The position numbers and the translations under genes are program-made. A DNA stretch of 64,000 nt from Diatrype stigma (Eukaryota > Ascomycota > Sordariomycetes > Xylariales > Diatrypaceae): assembly GCA_022225965.2 (NCBI GenBank), contig JAKJXP020000003.1, forward strand, positions 372,001 to 436,000, written 5' to 3'. The notes below the pieces were generated by a model. That model was given only the letters and a program-made list of their open reading frames with translations, did no database searches and was not told the DNA's origin. Of the stretch, positions 22,063 through 32,670 are shown piece by piece. Position 1 is the stretch's first letter. Every line of letters begins with the position of its first letter.

Positions 22063-23163
22063 ATGCATACCACCGCCCTTATCACCCTCCTGGGACTCGG
22101 CAGCTGGGCTGTTGCAGCCCCAGCCAACGCACTGCAGGAGCGCGCCAGCAGCTGCACGTTCACTTCGGCTGCTGCCGCGAAGTCGGGCAAGTCGTCCTGC
22201 ACCAACATCGTGCTCAAAGGGATCACCGTCCCGGCGGGCGAGACGCTCGACCTGACCAGCCTGAAGAAGGGCACTACGGTCACGTTCGAGGGCACCACGA
22301 CCTTCGCGTACAAGGAGTGGTCGGGCCCGCTCATCAGCGTGTCGGGCACCGACATCACGGTCAAGGGGGCCTCGGGCCACGTGATCGACGGGGCCGGCTC
22401 GAAGTGGTGGGACGGCAAGGGCAGCAACGGCGGCAAGAAGAAGCCCAAGTTCTTCTACGCCCACAAGATGATCTCGTCGACCATCACGGGGCTCAACGTC
22501 AAGAACACGCCCGTGCAGGGCTTCTCCATCAACGGCGCCCAGGACCTGACGCTGCAGAGCATCACCATCGACAACTCGGCTGGTGACTCCGACGACGGCG
22601 GCCACAACACCGACGCCTTCGACGTCGGCTCGTCCGACGGCGTGCGCATCATCGGCGCCAACGTCAAGAACCAGGACGACTGCCTCGCCATCAACTCGGG
22701 CACCAACATCGAGTTCACCGGCGGCACCTGCTCGGGCGGCCACGGCCTCAGCATCGGGTCCGTCGGCGGCCGCGACGACAACACCGTGAGCGGCGTGACC
22801 ATCTCCAACTCGAAGATCATCAACTCGCAGAACGGCGTGCGCATCAAGACGGTCTACGGCGCCACGGGAAAGGTCTCCAACGTGACCTACTCGGACATCA
22901 CGCTCAGCGGCATCACCAAGTACGGCATCGTCATTGAGCAGGACTACGAGAACGGCAGCCCGACGGGCAAGCCCACCACGGGCGTGCCCATCACGGACCT
23001 CACCGTCAAGGGCGTCACCGGCACCGTCTCCAGCAGCGCCACGGACGTGTACATCCTGTGCGGCAAGGGATCCTGCTCGGACTGGACCTGGTCCGGCAAC
23101 AAGGTCACCGGGGGCAAGACGAGCTCCAAGTGCTCCAACATCCCATCCGGGGCCTCTTGCTAA
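22063..23163 (+). CDS. Endopolygalacturonase, GH28, secreted
   Basis: Cleaves alpha-1,4-galacturonan in pectin (EC 3.2.1.15) outside the cell. It is an intronless 366-residue protein with a signal peptide (about 1-19) and a short propeptide, probably cut near the dibasic-like QER at 25-27. A right-handed beta-helix follows. Catalytic and binding residues of GH28 are all present: NTD (D184), QDD (D205, D206), GGHG (H227), RIK (R260, K262) and Y287. Length is typical for fungal endo-PGs. The GC-rich third codon positions leave long chance frames on the other strand. It stands alone next to the transposon-rich region; a strong TATA box suggests inducible high expression. The endo mode is inferred from similarity to endo- rather than exo-enzymes. 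Confidence 0.95.
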   Translation: MHTTALITLLGLGSWAVAAPANALQERASSCTFTSAAAAKSGKSSCTNIVLKGITVPAGETLDLTSLKKGTTVTFEGTTTFAYKEWSGPLISVSGTDITVKGASGHVIDGAGSKWWDGKGSNGGKKKPKFFYAHKMISSTITGLNVKNTPVQGFSINGAQDLTLQSITIDNSAGDSDDGGHNTDAFDVGSSDGVRIIGANVKNQDDCLAINSGTNIEFTGGTCSGGHGLSIGSVGGRDDNTVSGVTISNSKIINSQNGVRIKTVYGATGKVSNVTYSDITLSGITKYGIVIEQDYENGSPTGKPTTGVPITDLTVKGVTGTVSSSATDVYILCGKGSCSDWTWSGNKVTGGKTSSKCSNIPSGASC

Positions 23164-24340
23164 GTGGCGCAGCCTTTCTTTTGCGTTGCCCCTGGCGATT
23201 TGAGGTGGAAATATTAGCTTCACGGTGATGTAGGATTCAGAGGTTCATAGTGCCATGGACTTAGGCGTGGGAGGGACTACTTGTATATATGTATACCTAT
23301 ATGTCTATGTATCTAGTTTTCGAATGTGTTAATATACTATTGCATAACGCACGTATTGCTAAAGAAACGACGTGAGCTTTGATGTTGCTAAGAAATAATG
23401 GAGAGGCCGTTGCCAGCTCCCGATCATACCTTTTCGGTTAGACGTGAGTATGGCTCACCACCATTCTTTACTTGGATATGAAGATTAGCTCGTTGCCTCA
23501 GGGGTTGGAAGGCACCACAAAGCGACGTAATTGCACGACTTTAATTAACGTGAAACTTAGTGCCAGTGGCCAGCCGACAACGGGATCTATGGCGGCTCCG
23601 TCCAGGATGTGTGCCGGCTCTCGGAAGTCACGGTCGTGCCGGCCGGCGACGCGGACCCCACAGCCCTCCCCCATCGGTTCCGACGTCGATCGTAGGGATT
23701 TCGAATTCGACCCCAGGATCCTCGATCCTGCCAAGTCTGGCGGTACTTGCCAGTACTCGTACACTGACGATCCCGAGCAGACGGATATATTTCAGACGAC
23801 CGACGATGCTGCGACCGGCGCTGACATTCATTACCTGACAAAACTGCAAGGGGGTTTTGTCTTACCTGAGCCACATCCCACGATTCCCACCCATCAAGAG
23901 CCCTCAAGACGATGCACCATTTTAGGTCATACTGCACCGATACGAAGAGTTGACAGTGATGAATGGTGTTGGATAAGTGATATGTGACATGCTAAAAGCG
24001 CCTATTTAAGTAGTTGAGGGGCTGCAATTGGGGGACCAAAACATGTTGTATGGATTTCTGAGGGTTCTGTCAGAGCTTAGCGGCGTCAAAACCAAAGGTT
24101 ATGGCACTGCCCCACGTTATTAACATTGCCGGTGAAAGTTTAGCGATAGACGGCACATCCTCGGCTATCAACAAAGCGCTTAGTCATCACTCAGCTTTAC
24201 CTAGGTAGTCTTAGGTTCTTGGCGCATCTTTTCTTAAGCTGCAGGGGTTCGGTTCAAAGGCCCCGGCCCAGGCCCAACCCGGACCAAGACCAGGACCCGG
24301 ACCAGGACCAAGACCAGGACCTTCCCGTCCTGCGAACGTC
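23164..24340. other. Intergenic; possible short frame 23472-23987 unsupported
   Basis: Holds the polygalacturonase 3' end and the Bcs1 promoter. A 171-codon frame at 23472-23987 resembles nothing I know and overlaps equally long frames on the other strand, so I do not call it a gene. The remainder shows no feature apart from the repeat at 24281. Confidence 0.5.
24281..24321. repeat. GGACCA/AGACCA short tandem repeat in the Bcs1 leader
   Basis: About seven 5-6 bp units ending 19 bp before the start codon. It probably lies in the 5' untranslated region. Confidence 0.8.
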
Positions 24341-25810
24341 ATGTCTGCCGCAGCAGATGATGCCGTAGCCTCAACTTCTGCAACCTCGGCCTCAGCCGCC
24401 ACTGCTGCTACCACCACACCCGCGCCATCCATACTGAACCTCAATGCGCTGGCCGACAACCCCGTATTCGCCGGCGGCTTCGGGCTCGCGTCGCTGGGCG
24501 CCGCGCTGGCCTTCGCGCGGCGGGGCGCCCTCGCCACCGCCGCCATGGTCCGCCGCCGCATGCTGGTCACCGTCGAGATCAGCCGCCAGGACCCGGCCTA
24601 CCCGTGGGTGCTCGCCTGGCTGCTGTCGCTGCCGCCGCAGCAGTCGTTCCTGGCCAAGCGGCTCACGCGCGTCAACCGGCTGTCCGTGACGACCTTGACG
24701 ACGAATGCGAACAGCCCCAGCGGCGCTCCCGGGGGGGGCGGAGGCGGGATGCCGACGACGACGGGTCCGACCCGGGCCAACTTCCTGCTGCAGCACGGCT
24801 TCGGCCGGCACATGATCAAGTACAAGCACGCGTACATCGCCATCACGCGGGAGAAGCACGCGACGTCGGCGAAGCTGACGACGGGCGAGCCGCACGAGAC
24901 GCTCGAGCTGACGGCGCTGTACGCGCACCGGCACGTGTTCGAGGACGTGTTCCACGAGGCGCGGGCCATCGCCCTGCAGGCGCACGAGGGCAAGACGGTG
25001 GTGTACTCGGTGCGCAACTTCGACTGGGTGCCGCTGGGCGAGCCGCGGCGGAAGCGGCCGCTGGGCAGCGTGATCCTCGACCGCGGCGTCAAGGAGAGCG
25101 TCGTGGGCGACGCCAAGGACTTCCTCGCCCAGCAGCAGTGGTACGCCGACCGCGGCATCCCCTACCGCCGCGGCTACCTGCTCTTCGGCCCGCCCGGGTC
25201 CGGCAAGAGCTCCTTCATCCAGGCCCTGGCCGGCGAGCTGGACTACAGCGTCGCCATGGTCAACCTCAGCGAGATCGGCGTCACCGACGACAAGCTCGCC
25301 TTCCTGCTCACGAAGCTGCCCGAGCGCACCATCCTCCTACTCGAAGATGTCGATTCGGCCTTCTTGAACCGGCGGAAGAGGGAGGCGGATGGGTACGGCG
25401 GGCCTACCGTTACGTTCTCCGGGCTGCTCAACGCCCTGGACGGTCTGTCGGCCGGCGAGGAGCGGATCGCGTTCCTCACGACAAACCACGTGGAGCTTCT
25501 CGACCCCGCTCTGATCCGGCCGGGGAGGGTGGACATGATGGTCCGCATTGGCGAGGCTACGCGATACCAGGCTGCCCAGATGTGGGAGCGGTTCTATGGC
25601 GATGTAGACACGGATGGCAAGTGCCGAGATCGGTTCCTTGCGCGCCTCGACTCCCTCGGTCTCTTCCGCGAGGCCAAGGATGGAGAGTCGGCTCCTCGGA
25701 CGAGCACTGCTGCTATTCAGGGCTTGTTCCTGTTTAACAAGCATGACATGGAAGGCGCTATCAACATGGCGGAAGGCCTCATCTCCCAGAAGGTAGAAGC
25801 CGAGCAGTGA
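24341..25810 (+). CDS. bcs1: Mitochondrial chaperone Bcs1, AAA ATPase
   Basis: Bcs1 sits in the mitochondrial inner membrane and moves the folded Rieske iron-sulfur protein across it into complex III. The 489-residue intronless protein has a short N-terminal region and one membrane segment (about 45-58). A basic internal import signal follows (RRGALATAAMVRRRM), then a BCS1_N domain (about 70-245). The AAA domain has Walker A GPPGSGKS (283-290), Walker B ILLLEDVD (331-338), sensor TTN (380-382) and arginine fingers in LIRPGRVD. The block WYADRGIPYRRGYLL is a Bcs1 hallmark. A low-complexity N-terminus (A/S/T-rich, 1-30) and a glycine insert (130-136) inside BCS1_N are less usual. Fungi carry several Bcs1-like paralogues; strong likeness favours the true one. 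Confidence 0.93.
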   Translation: MSAAADDAVASTSATSASAATAATTTPAPSILNLNALADNPVFAGGFGLASLGAALAFARRGALATAAMVRRRMLVTVEISRQDPAYPWVLAWLLSLPPQQSFLAKRLTRVNRLSVTTLTTNANSPSGAPGGGGGGMPTTTGPTRANFLLQHGFGRHMIKYKHAYIAITREKHATSAKLTTGEPHETLELTALYAHRHVFEDVFHEARAIALQAHEGKTVVYSVRNFDWVPLGEPRRKRPLGSVILDRGVKESVVGDAKDFLAQQQWYADRGIPYRRGYLLFGPPGSGKSSFIQALAGELDYSVAMVNLSEIGVTDDKLAFLLTKLPERTILLLEDVDSAFLNRRKREADGYGGPTVTFSGLLNALDGLSAGEERIAFLTTNHVELLDPALIRPGRVDMMVRIGEATRYQAAQMWERFYGDVDTDGKCRDRFLARLDSLGLFREAKDGESAPRTSTAAIQGLFLFNKHDMEGAINMAEGLISQKVEAEQ

Positions 25811-27032
25811 TTGGGCTGGGCTGCCATGTATACATACCACCTGTAGCTGAACTGTACTATACAAGATACCCAATATAGGACATGATTGACAAAGTGTCGA
25901 GGATTTTGATTGCTTATATTAGCTTAGACGGCGGTGAGAAGCATGATTTGACTACACATGACTACATGTCGCAGCAGACTATACGGAATCTTATCTATCT
26001 ATTACTACATAGTTTCTTGTTAATGCAAGGAACGTTCGGCGAGAGGAGAAGGTGCTAACTTTGGACCTGTTTTTACTTGCGTATTGTGCAGCAAGCATAG
26101 TCACATATTTAGGCTGAAGGATCGGGTGCATCACGGCACTCCATGCCTGCTATTCTGGCTGGGATGAAACACAGCACATTAGATGACTAGTTATGTCTTA
26201 GAGCGTACTTGAGTACTGACATTCATGGTCGAACGAATGGGGAGCTTTGAGAATGACAAATGAAGCTGAGCCCTACATGGGGATATTGACACGGGCGATA
26301 TTTGCGATATTTTGTTCCCCCTCTTCATCAGTTATCCTCTAGCCTGAGCTTCGGACGCCTAGCCACGGGCAGGAACTCTTGCCACTGAGAAATGAATGGC
26401 CGTGCCACCTCGTTCCTTCATCTGCGTCAGCACCCATGTGTACCCCATCTTCTGGTCAGACCTACATAGGATACATGCCCTCGGGCAGCCCACAACACAC
26501 AACGTGTGCTCGATCGAACATAGAAGCTACGCCTTTTCGCGAGCCGGCTTCGCTGGTAAGTCAGTAAATGCCAACAGAGGAGAACAGGTCACAGGGGGGA
26601 GGCAATATCATGCCATCGTAGAGGTAAATGAAATGAAGGATCTTGTTTGTTTATAGGATTCAGAACCTACGATGAACCCTAGGCGTAGATATACACGGAT
26701 TACACCCCCTAATGCCCCATCTCTTTCTCTCTCTTTCTCTCGCGTGTCCCTTGCAAGCCTGCGTTTAGCAGGGCCTGGCATAGCACCACATGAATTTTCC
26801 ATCATCCACCTGCGTGAAAAAACATTCGTGTGCACCTCTGATCTGTCTCTCCTCCGCTCTATCTCTTCTCCTTTGCCTCGTATCCCCTCCTAACACCCCA
26901 TGAATTCCTTTAGGCTTCCTCCTACCCCTCTTTTATAAAACTAGAAAACTTGGGTACCGACAAACAGACGAGGTATCCATTCCGATACAAGATTTCCGCC
27001 CAGTCTAGTGAGTCTACTCCCATCTACTCAAC
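25811..27032. other. Intergenic, 3' ends of Bcs1 (+) and Atp14 (-)
   Basis: Two converging genes are separated by about 1.2 kb. Only short chance frames are present. A pyrimidine-rich TCTTTCTCTC stretch lies near 26723-26740. I see no other feature. Confidence 0.5.
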
Positions 27033-27968
27033 CTAGTGGTGAGCGGGCTCGTCATCGTCCTCGAAGGGCATCCAGTCCGGCAGTTCTTTGGGCTCACCAC
27101 CCTCGTTGCCCTCAACCTCGACGACGGCGTCCTCGTACTCCTTCAGGCTGCTGGCCAGGTCGGCCTCCTCGGGCGACTTGGGTGCCTTGGGTGCTCTGAA
27201 GGTCTGCACCTGACCCACGGCATCCGACTCCTTGATCGGCGTCGGCTTGTACGCCTTGAGCTCCCGGAGGTAGAGCTCCTGCACGAAGTCGGCTGTAGGA
27301 AAGAAGGAAATGTTAGTTTCAGCTGCTTAATGTACGACTCGTAGTCAATAGCATCAAGCCGACGACATCCATCGGTCTTGAGGGGTGACAAGACTCGGTG
27401 GGTGGAAGGTGGGATGCTGGCCGAGGAGCTGTGGGAAAAGTGGGATCGTGGGGGCCGTGGGGTGATCGCTAGCTTGTGTCCGGCTTTGGTGGTTTCAAAT
27501 GTCGCATATATCATCGAGGTATACATCATCGAGTATCGGCAAGGCAGTGGTGTTTGGTGTTCATTGTTGTGTCTATGAAATTGCCTCGCCTCGTTTTTGG
27601 AAATCGATGATGCTTCGGGTTGTCGTTCACCCGCCGAACCGACCTTCCCCACTCTTCCCACGATCTCCCGGCTCGGAGTTCCTGTCCATGCATATGTTCC
27701 AGGTGAAAATGAGTGAATCGCAACACGTACCTCGTCGAGAAACAGTAGGGGCGATGAATCCTCTGACGGCGTTGACCCGCGCCACACGGGAGACGGCCTG
27801 GGCGGCTGGCCGAGCAGTCTGTGTGTATAGAAAGGGTTGATTAGTACAGGACACCTCTCGAAATCGCTCCTGTGCACCAGATCTTGCCAGCATCAAGCTA
27901 AGCCCGCCCATGGATCAATGCAGTACAATGCAGGACAGGTGACTTACCGAAGTTCGGAGGGAGAACAT
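27033..27968 (-). CDS. atp14: F1Fo ATP synthase subunit h (Atp14), mitochondrial
   Basis: Peripheral-stalk subunit of the mitochondrial ATP synthase. Three exons on the minus strand: 27948-27968, 27731-27818 and 27033-27292; introns are 129 and 438 nt with GT..AG ends. The 122-residue product starts MFSLRTS, has an Arg/Ala-rich presequence (..RPAAQAVSRVARVNAVRGF..), then DFVQELYLRELKAYKP and an acidic tail ending DDDEPAHH. Size and the Leu-Arg-Glu-Leu-Lys-Ala-Tyr-Lys block match Atp14. The tiny first exon and long second intron are the reasons the gene is easy to miss. It is divergent from the methyltransferase gene, sharing about 660 bp of upstream DNA. Confidence 0.9.
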
Positions 27969-28628
27969 GGTGTCTGGATGATGTGTGAGAAATCCCAATG
28001 GACTGGCTGCGATGGATGATTGTCGGGAGGCAGTTGGCTAGGAGATGGTGCGGTGTTGCTGCGACCAGTGGCGGAGTGAGGTTTTTCACAGGCAGAGCAG
28101 CTCAGGTCAGTCAATGGGATGGAATTGAACGAATTGCAGGTGCCAGGCCTTCACTGGGCCTGCGGAGGCAATTGGAAACACTGAAAGGTCGGGGCTTTCG
28201 GGTGGGGTTTTCGGGTGCGGAACTACTAGCAGTGCGGCGCCATCGCCTATGATTCGCTACAGCCCCCTCTAAACCCCACCTGGAGCTCCCCTGTAGCACT
28301 TGCCCAGGTGATCGGTTGCTTTAGCCCGGTCACGTGGTGTCGTGACGGCCGAGACTTTTGCAAAAGATTTTTGGCATTTTTGTCGTTTTATGTTTACCTA
28401 AGCTCGACGAAAAGAGGATTGGAAGCTGCAGGTGCTTTAAGCCCGGAGGCCCGTGCACAACTTCCATACCTACTTTTACTTAAAGTATTACCAAAGTAGT
28501 CAATTCTGTGTCTATCTTCAACCTTGCTTCTGCCAATCAGATGGTTCCGGGGTCATTTCCTTCCCTTTGAATATATTCCGAACCCATGTTACGGTATTTA
28601 TCCCCTTTTTACTTATAATCACTACATC
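27969..28628. promoter_or_regulatory. Shared upstream region of atp14 (-) and the methyltransferase gene (+)
   Basis: 660 bp between two divergent starts, so it must hold both promoters. A CCAAT-type box, on the minus strand as ATTGG, occurs near 28169-28173. No clear TATA box is seen. No gene inside. Confidence 0.5.
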
Positions 28629-29591
28629 ATGGGTTGGAACCCAAAGGCCCCCAAGACCTTCCGGGACACGACCGCTGTCAGAACATTCAAAATACCCCGG
28701 GATCCAGCCAAAGGCGGCGGAGAGTTATCAATACATATTACAGAGCCCGACTTAAAAGCCCAGGGGCTGAGCTTAGAAACATGGGCCGCGTCTTCTGTGC
28801 AGGCTGGTCTTATCCAGCGACTGACGGAATCCCAAGTGACGTTTCCTCCCGACATAATAACCGCCTACCGGGGCAGCGACGGCGATGTGGCTCCACCACA
28901 GCACCCACAGACTATAATCCCGATATTGGAACTCGGCGCCGGCACGGGAATGGTCGGCATATCGGCTGCCGTGAAATACGGGCTATCCGCCGTGCTGACA
29001 GACCTGGGCCCCATCGCCCCGGGCCTAGCCGCCAACGCGGCCCTGAACCGGGACAGTCTGCCGGGATCCGGGGCCGAGACGCCGACGATGATTTTCAGCG
29101 GAACGCTCGACTGGAGCCAGCCAGCCGACCTCTCTTTCTACTACTCCCCACCACCAGAGTCGGAGACGGAGACAGAGAAGGAGCCACCACACGACACCAC
29201 GCCAACAACGGCCCAAAGGAAGAACCAGAACCCCTTCGAAGGCACCGCGGAGAAGGCCCACCTCGTGCTGGCCGCCGACACCATCTACTCGGACGAGCAC
29301 CCGCCCCTGCTAGCCGCCACGGTGCTGCACTGGCTGCGGCGCGACCACCCGGATGCGCGCCTCGTCATGTGCCTGCCCCTGCGGGCCTGCTACCTCGAGG
29401 AGCTGCGCGACCTGTGGCAGCGGCTCGAGGCCGGCGGGCTGGAGTGCGTCGAGGACGGCCAGGAGATGGCCGACCAGGGCGTCTTTGACGACGAGTGTCT
29501 GTGCGAGTGGAGCATCTGGCGCTGGAAGCGGCAGGATTCCGAGGATGAGGCGGAGAACGCGAACGCGAACGATGATGAGAAGCGAGACTGA
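28629..29591 (+). CDS. Protein-lysine N-methyltransferase of the METTL21/EFM family
   Basis: A seven-beta-strand SAM-dependent methyltransferase (Methyltransf_16 type) that in fungi methylates lysines, often of translation elongation factors. The 320-residue product is intronless. It has the family's early W-A-S-S block (52-56), SAM motif I LELGAGTGMVG (100-110), an acidic post-I TDLGPI (125-130) and a DTIY motif (217-220) before the last strands. Residues 173-205 form a charged low-complexity insert (SETETEKE..). The tail is acidic. The start is taken at MGWNPK; the frame extends 35 codons further up (28524), but those residues are not family-like. The exact substrate cannot be told: an Efm2/Rrg1-like role is inferred. 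Confidence 0.82.
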   Translation: MGWNPKAPKTFRDTTAVRTFKIPRDPAKGGGELSIHITEPDLKAQGLSLETWAASSVQAGLIQRLTESQVTFPPDIITAYRGSDGDVAPPQHPQTIIPILELGAGTGMVGISAAVKYGLSAVLTDLGPIAPGLAANAALNRDSLPGSGAETPTMIFSGTLDWSQPADLSFYYSPPPESETETEKEPPHDTTPTTAQRKNQNPFEGTAEKAHLVLAADTIYSDEHPPLLAATVLHWLRRDHPDARLVMCLPLRACYLEELRDLWQRLEAGGLECVEDGQEMADQGVFDDECLCEWSIWRWKRQDSEDEAENANANDDEKRD

Positions 29592-30070
29592 ATGCCCATA
29601 AAAATCCTGGGCTATCGTCTACCTTGCTTGGATGCTCTAGTACTTTTCGACCAACGCCCATGGCAGTAGAGACTACGGGGGTGGCAGGGAAAAGCCAGCG
29701 GAGTGAGCTACCGTCAAAATTGATGGTGGTGATTCAAAGGGCCTGGTCACGCAGAGACAATTCTGCAGGAGGTACGATGCATCCCGAAAGTGACAGAAGT
29801 GTGGGCGCAAGCTTGTAACTTGGCGCCCAAGGAGAGGAGTGAGTAAGGGGTTGCAATACGAATTGCGCCCCTAAACAACCCAAACGAAAGACTTTCACGA
29901 CGCCTCAGACAAACAACCAGGCCGACCAGACCACTATTCTCTGCTCGCAAACTTCAATCGTGAACTTGAAGCTGCAAAGGAAAAACAAGCATTCCTTCTT
30001 ACCACCATGGTTAGCCGATTCCTGCTTGACTGTGCGCTGACCCACAATATTCAAACCATCATCTAGAGGC
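29592..30070. other. Intergenic, nothing recognised
   Basis: Downstream of the methyltransferase and up to the P450 relic. Only chance frames; no repeat. Confidence 0.5.
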
Positions 30071-30768
30071 CGATGTACGCGAGATTCGAGGCTTCGAAGT
30101 ACCTATTTTACGGCTTCCGTTTGATTGGTTCTCTTATTCGCGCTCGCTTCGTCTGGTTCTCTCGCCGAGTATGGTTCTTTGCCGAGCGAGCAGAGGTTAT
30201 GTAGGATGGGTCCAGTTTGGGCCCTCGTGTCGCTCATGGCTATCATATCAGCCTGTACTTGGCAGATTCCGATGTCATCTACGATATCATGACCCGACGC
30301 AGCGATTCTCAGCGATCCTGTACAGAACCGAACGAGTTACTGCCAATAAATTCGCAGGAAGCCTGTTGATCCTTGATAGAACTCTTGGAGCTTTGTGGCC
30401 CATCCATGCCCATGGCCAAATGGGATCAGTGGCCTCGTCACCGTAACGTAATGCCCATACCCGTTAATAGAACCATCATGAATTTCGTCTGGGAAGAGTC
30501 CGTTCGTGAAGCCAAGGCTATGGCACATTCGTGGACTAGTGCATCCACGGCCAGAATTCTAAGCTACCAGGAAGGCACACAAATACTCTCGCTCAAGGTA
30601 CTCGCAGCTTCCGGCTTTCGGGAATCAAATGACTTCTGTGGATAATTGATAAGATCGGAGACTACCGTGACTCCCTTCAGGCAGTCCTGGACAATATCAT
30701 TCTGTCAATACTAATCCCTTTCCGCGTTCTCCGCATGATGCCCGGAGGTTGGGAAGAATTGGCAGCGT
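30071..30768 (+). pseudogene. Cytochrome P450 relic, N-terminal half only
   Basis: Pieces of one P450 appear in order in two + frames. An N-terminal block (about 30079-30200, ending GYVGWVQF) is followed by YLADSDVIYDIMTRRSD (about 30256-30310) and ELLELCGPS..WPRHRNV (C-helix WxxxR region, about 30380-30450). Next come FVWEESVREAKAM (about 30480-30520), LSLKVLAASGF (about 30590-30620) and GDYRDSLQAVLDNIILSILIP (about 30653-30715). A stop (TGA near 30367) and frame changes break it. The I-helix, K-helix and heme loop are absent downstream. Composition is normal, so decay is by indels and deletion, not RIP. Its sequence differs from the P450 at 6.6-20.0 kb, so it is a separate gene. Confidence 0.72.
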
Positions 30769-31201
30769 GGGATCGTTCTTCCACCATTACTATAACCATC
30801 AGTAATCCAATAACAAGATCCATATAAATTACATTATACGGATTTATGCCGTGTGTTACTGTTTGTCTAGCCGTACTTAGTTTCATTGGTTGATGATGTG
30901 GTGGGATTTGGGGTCGGCAATAGTTTCTAATGCTCACTATATTGGCATTATCGATTTTGTTAGTGGGGGCGGAAGAGGGGATTGGAGAAGCGTGCATTTG
31001 TGAGACTCTGTTGTAACCTTCATCGGCAGGCTAGGAGTCCGTTTCAATCTAGGCCCTATGCTTTCCGAAGGTGTGGACAGTTAACATGGCATAAAAGGCT
31101 ACCCAGTTGCCTATATCTACCCGGATGAAAATGTTTCGGGTGCCATCTCTTGGTCCAACTTCTTACTTACACGTCAGGTCGTTATCTAACTCGGATATAC
31201 A
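30769..31201. other. Intergenic, 5' flank of the rhodopsin-domain gene
   Basis: No further P450 sequence is readable after 30768. No gene or clear TATA box seen. Confidence 0.5.
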
Positions 31202-32670
31202 ATGGCTGTATATCAAGAACCACTTAATCAAATCATCAAGCATTCTGCTAGCATCAGTCAGCCGGCGTTTCAGGTACGTGGACGTCCTGATCGTACTGGA
31301 TTCGTTGGGGAGACATCATGTCTTTGCGGAGGCTTGCTTACCCCTGAGAACGATGAACTGAGTATTGTATTAGGCAACCATCGGGGTTTTCTTTGGCATT
31401 TCATTACTATCCATCCTCGCCAGAGTTGCAATACGCATCAGGACTCAGCGACACCTCTCGCTGGACGACTACCTCCTGTTTATAGCGGCCGCCTTCCTGA
31501 CTGCCGCGACAGGAATGCTCTACGAGCTCTGCGATGGATTCTTCCTTGCCACGGCGGTCCTGAAGGATCCCACCATCTTTTTCCAGCTTACTCCGCAGCA
31601 AGCTGATAGGGTGCTGGACGAAGCCCTGGAAGAGAATATCTTTCTCGTACTAGCTTGGAGCGCCACTTTCTTCGTCAAGTTCTCTTTTCTGGCATTCTTC
31701 AGGCAAATGATCTGGAGAATAGACAGGATACAGTATTACTACTTCACGGTAGTCGCTCTGACGATTCTCTTCTACCTGTTTCTAATCTCCGAGGCGTTCA
31801 TCTTATGCCATGACTTCGGCATCAACTCCCGTAAGCAATCGCACGTTATCTCTTTGAGTCGCGTGACTAAGTATAACTACCAACAGTGAAGTGCTTCGAT
31901 CCCTCCAAGAACCTTCTCTATGTCTCTATGACTGGCCTTATCACCGGACTAGATATAATCTCAGACATCCTGAGTAGGTCACCTAATTTATCAGCATACC
32001 TAATGGAATTAAGTTTTATGAAGCTAACCATCAGTATATGCTAGTTGTCAGCATTCCGATCATGGTACTCCGCCGCGTTAACATACGGATGTCACAGAAA
32101 ACCAGCCTTGGAGCGTTTTTGTGTCTTTCCCTTGTGATGGCCTGTTTGGCTATAATCCGAGTTAGCAAGGTGCATGGAGTTTCCGGCATAGACGTGATAT
32201 GGGAATTCTTCTGGCAGTACATGGAGGCCACAGTCGCTATTCTTATGGGGTCGCTCACTGTATTCCGCACCCTGATCATTTATAAGACCAGCAGCAACAA
32301 CTCACCTCGCGATGCAGCTGCAGCAGCCGGCCCACGGTCACAGAATTCCCACCGGATACGATTCCTACGCAGGCGCAAAGAGTTCCTGGACCTCGAATCA
32401 CGAGATACTCTGCCGAAGGTGCCGGGTGCCACTCTAACAGGCTTGCGGACTTTCATCAGGAGAAACAACCGTGATACCCGCTCTGACACACGAGGGACAC
32501 TTACAGGTATCTCACAGCAAGACACTATAGCAGAGAGTAGTGATTCATATCAGCTGCTCGAACCACAGCCCGTCAGCAGCGAGAACTCACAGCTCGGCAC
32601 GCGGAAGCCGAACCACCCAAGAGAACGAGTCATGCAAGGTGTCTCACCCACATACCAGGTACGACATTGA
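31202..32670 (+). CDS. Fungal rhodopsin-domain integral membrane protein (Pth11-like group)
   Basis: Member of the large fungal 'rhodopsin domain' membrane protein family, some of whose members act as G-protein-coupled receptors. Proposed exons: 31202-31273, 31374-31830, 31887-31973 and 32024-32670 (420 residues). Landmarks are FGISLLSILARVAIRI followed by LSLDDYLLFIAA (the family's D-D-Y), then several helices (LVLAWSATFFVKFSFLAFF; FTVVALTILFYLFLISEAF). Next are CFDPSKN, a GLDIISDIL helix, LVVSIPIMVLRRV, LGAFLCLSLVMACLAIIRV and a last helix with GSLTVFRTLI. A hydrophilic 130-residue tail follows. Introns 1 and 2 have clean GT..AG ends. The third acceptor (AAG at 32021-32023) is the least certain and adds a few residues at the joint. 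Ligand unknown. Confidence 0.8.

Noticed and set aside
22051..23223. 390-codon open frame on the minus strand over the polygalacturonase
   Set aside because: It mirrors the GC-rich third positions of the real gene. Its product is a low-complexity Arg/Ala/Asp/Gly/Val mix with no family motif.
23472..23987. 171-codon frame as a gene
   Set aside because: No recognisable family, overlaps open frames on the other strand, and no good promoter or splice evidence.
24604..25737. 377-codon frame within Bcs1 on the same strand
   Set aside because: Shadow of the Bcs1 frame; composition is Ala/Arg/Gly-biased and no motif is present.
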